DNA of 64,000 nt, from the NCBI GenBank assembly GCA_019637155.1, contig JAHBWE010000011.1, positions 186,001 through 250,000 of the forward strand, given 5' to 3'. Positions 63,901 through 64,000 of this stretch are shown piece by piece. Under the pieces are notes generated by a model that worked only from the letters and a program-made list of their open reading frames with translations, did no database searches and was not told where the DNA came from. The position numbers were made by a program, and so were the translations under genes. Source of the DNA: Labilithrix sp. (GTDB lineage: Bacteria > Myxococcota_A > Polyangia > Polyangiales > Polyangiaceae). Positions within the stretch are counted from its first letter, which is position 1; each line of letters begins with the position of its first letter.

Positions 63901-64000
63901 AGCGACGGAGCGACGGCCGAGCGTCGGGGAAGACCGTCCGCATCGCGCGCGCGACCGCTCGACCCAAGCCCGGTTGTTTCACGAGCATCTCATCCCTATC

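Noticed and set aside
63347..63988. 213-residue minus-strand frame at the right edge
   Set aside because: Arg/Ser-rich shadow of the kinase repeats; only its first 30 codons lie outside the kinase gene and no motif is seen.

Overview
The window is high-GC DNA that looks like a myxobacterial chromosome (Myxococcota, probably Polyangiales-like). The reasons are five transmembrane Ser/Thr kinases with extracytoplasmic tails, an FHA-sigma54 activator, many lipoproteins with short signal peptides and C-rich, D-rich or P-rich tails, PilZ proteins, a C-terminal sorting signal of the MYXO-CTERM type, and gene starts that often use GTG and overlap the previous stop. The species is not identified from the sequence alone.

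Layout. 1-12 kb: a radical-SAM fragment, a lipoprotein amidohydrolase with thrombospondin-3 repeats, an HD protein, a Ser/Thr kinase, outer-membrane barrels, a permuted-papain lipoprotein and a tandem pair of TRL lipoproteins. Two copies of a three-hairpin dispersed element lie at 4453-4547 and 8646-8742. 11-24 kb: an acetyltransferase, a deoxyhypusine-synthase-like enzyme coupled to an amidase, two PilZ proteins, two metallo-beta-lactamase proteins, tRNA-Gln(TTG), an RCC1-repeat lipoprotein and a GMC oxidoreductase/Tat protein/LysR operon. 23.7-28.6 kb: a kinase, an FHA-sigma54 activator and a second kinase in a row. 28.6-29.9 kb: a Panacea-domain antitoxin gene followed by a frameshifted Fic toxin gene.

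30.1-46.5 kb is the most interesting part: a RiPP biosynthetic cluster made of two divergent operons. The leftward operon encodes a lipoprotein, a type-1 periplasmic binding lipoprotein, a trypsin-like protease, an aldo/keto-reductase-fold protein that seems to lack the catalytic tetrad, and a full-length LanB-type dehydratase. The rightward operon encodes two short precursor peptides with the same leader ending in Gly-Gly and different cores, then a TPR/PEGA protein, an HlyD adaptor, a C39-peptidase ABC exporter and a second ABC exporter whose N-terminus looks like a dead C39 domain. Neither core has cysteine and no LanC cyclase is present, so the product should be dehydrated but not a lanthipeptide. 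Each precursor has its own conserved upstream box and is followed by a related hairpin.

46.5-64 kb: another kinase, Uma2 and Rpn-related proteins, and a lipoprotein gene followed by a three-gene HipA-like kinase module that ends in a scar of the same lipoprotein gene. After these come homocysteine methyltransferase, a HAD phosphatase, an SDR, small secreted proteins, a winged-helix protein, an aminoglycoside-phosphotransferase-fold kinase, a zinc-ribbon protein, phosphatidylserine synthase and a last Ser/Thr kinase. The last 100 bases (63901-64000) hold no gene I can support. No insertion sequence, CRISPR array or rRNA was seen. All coordinates, motifs and alignments were read by eye; no database search was run.
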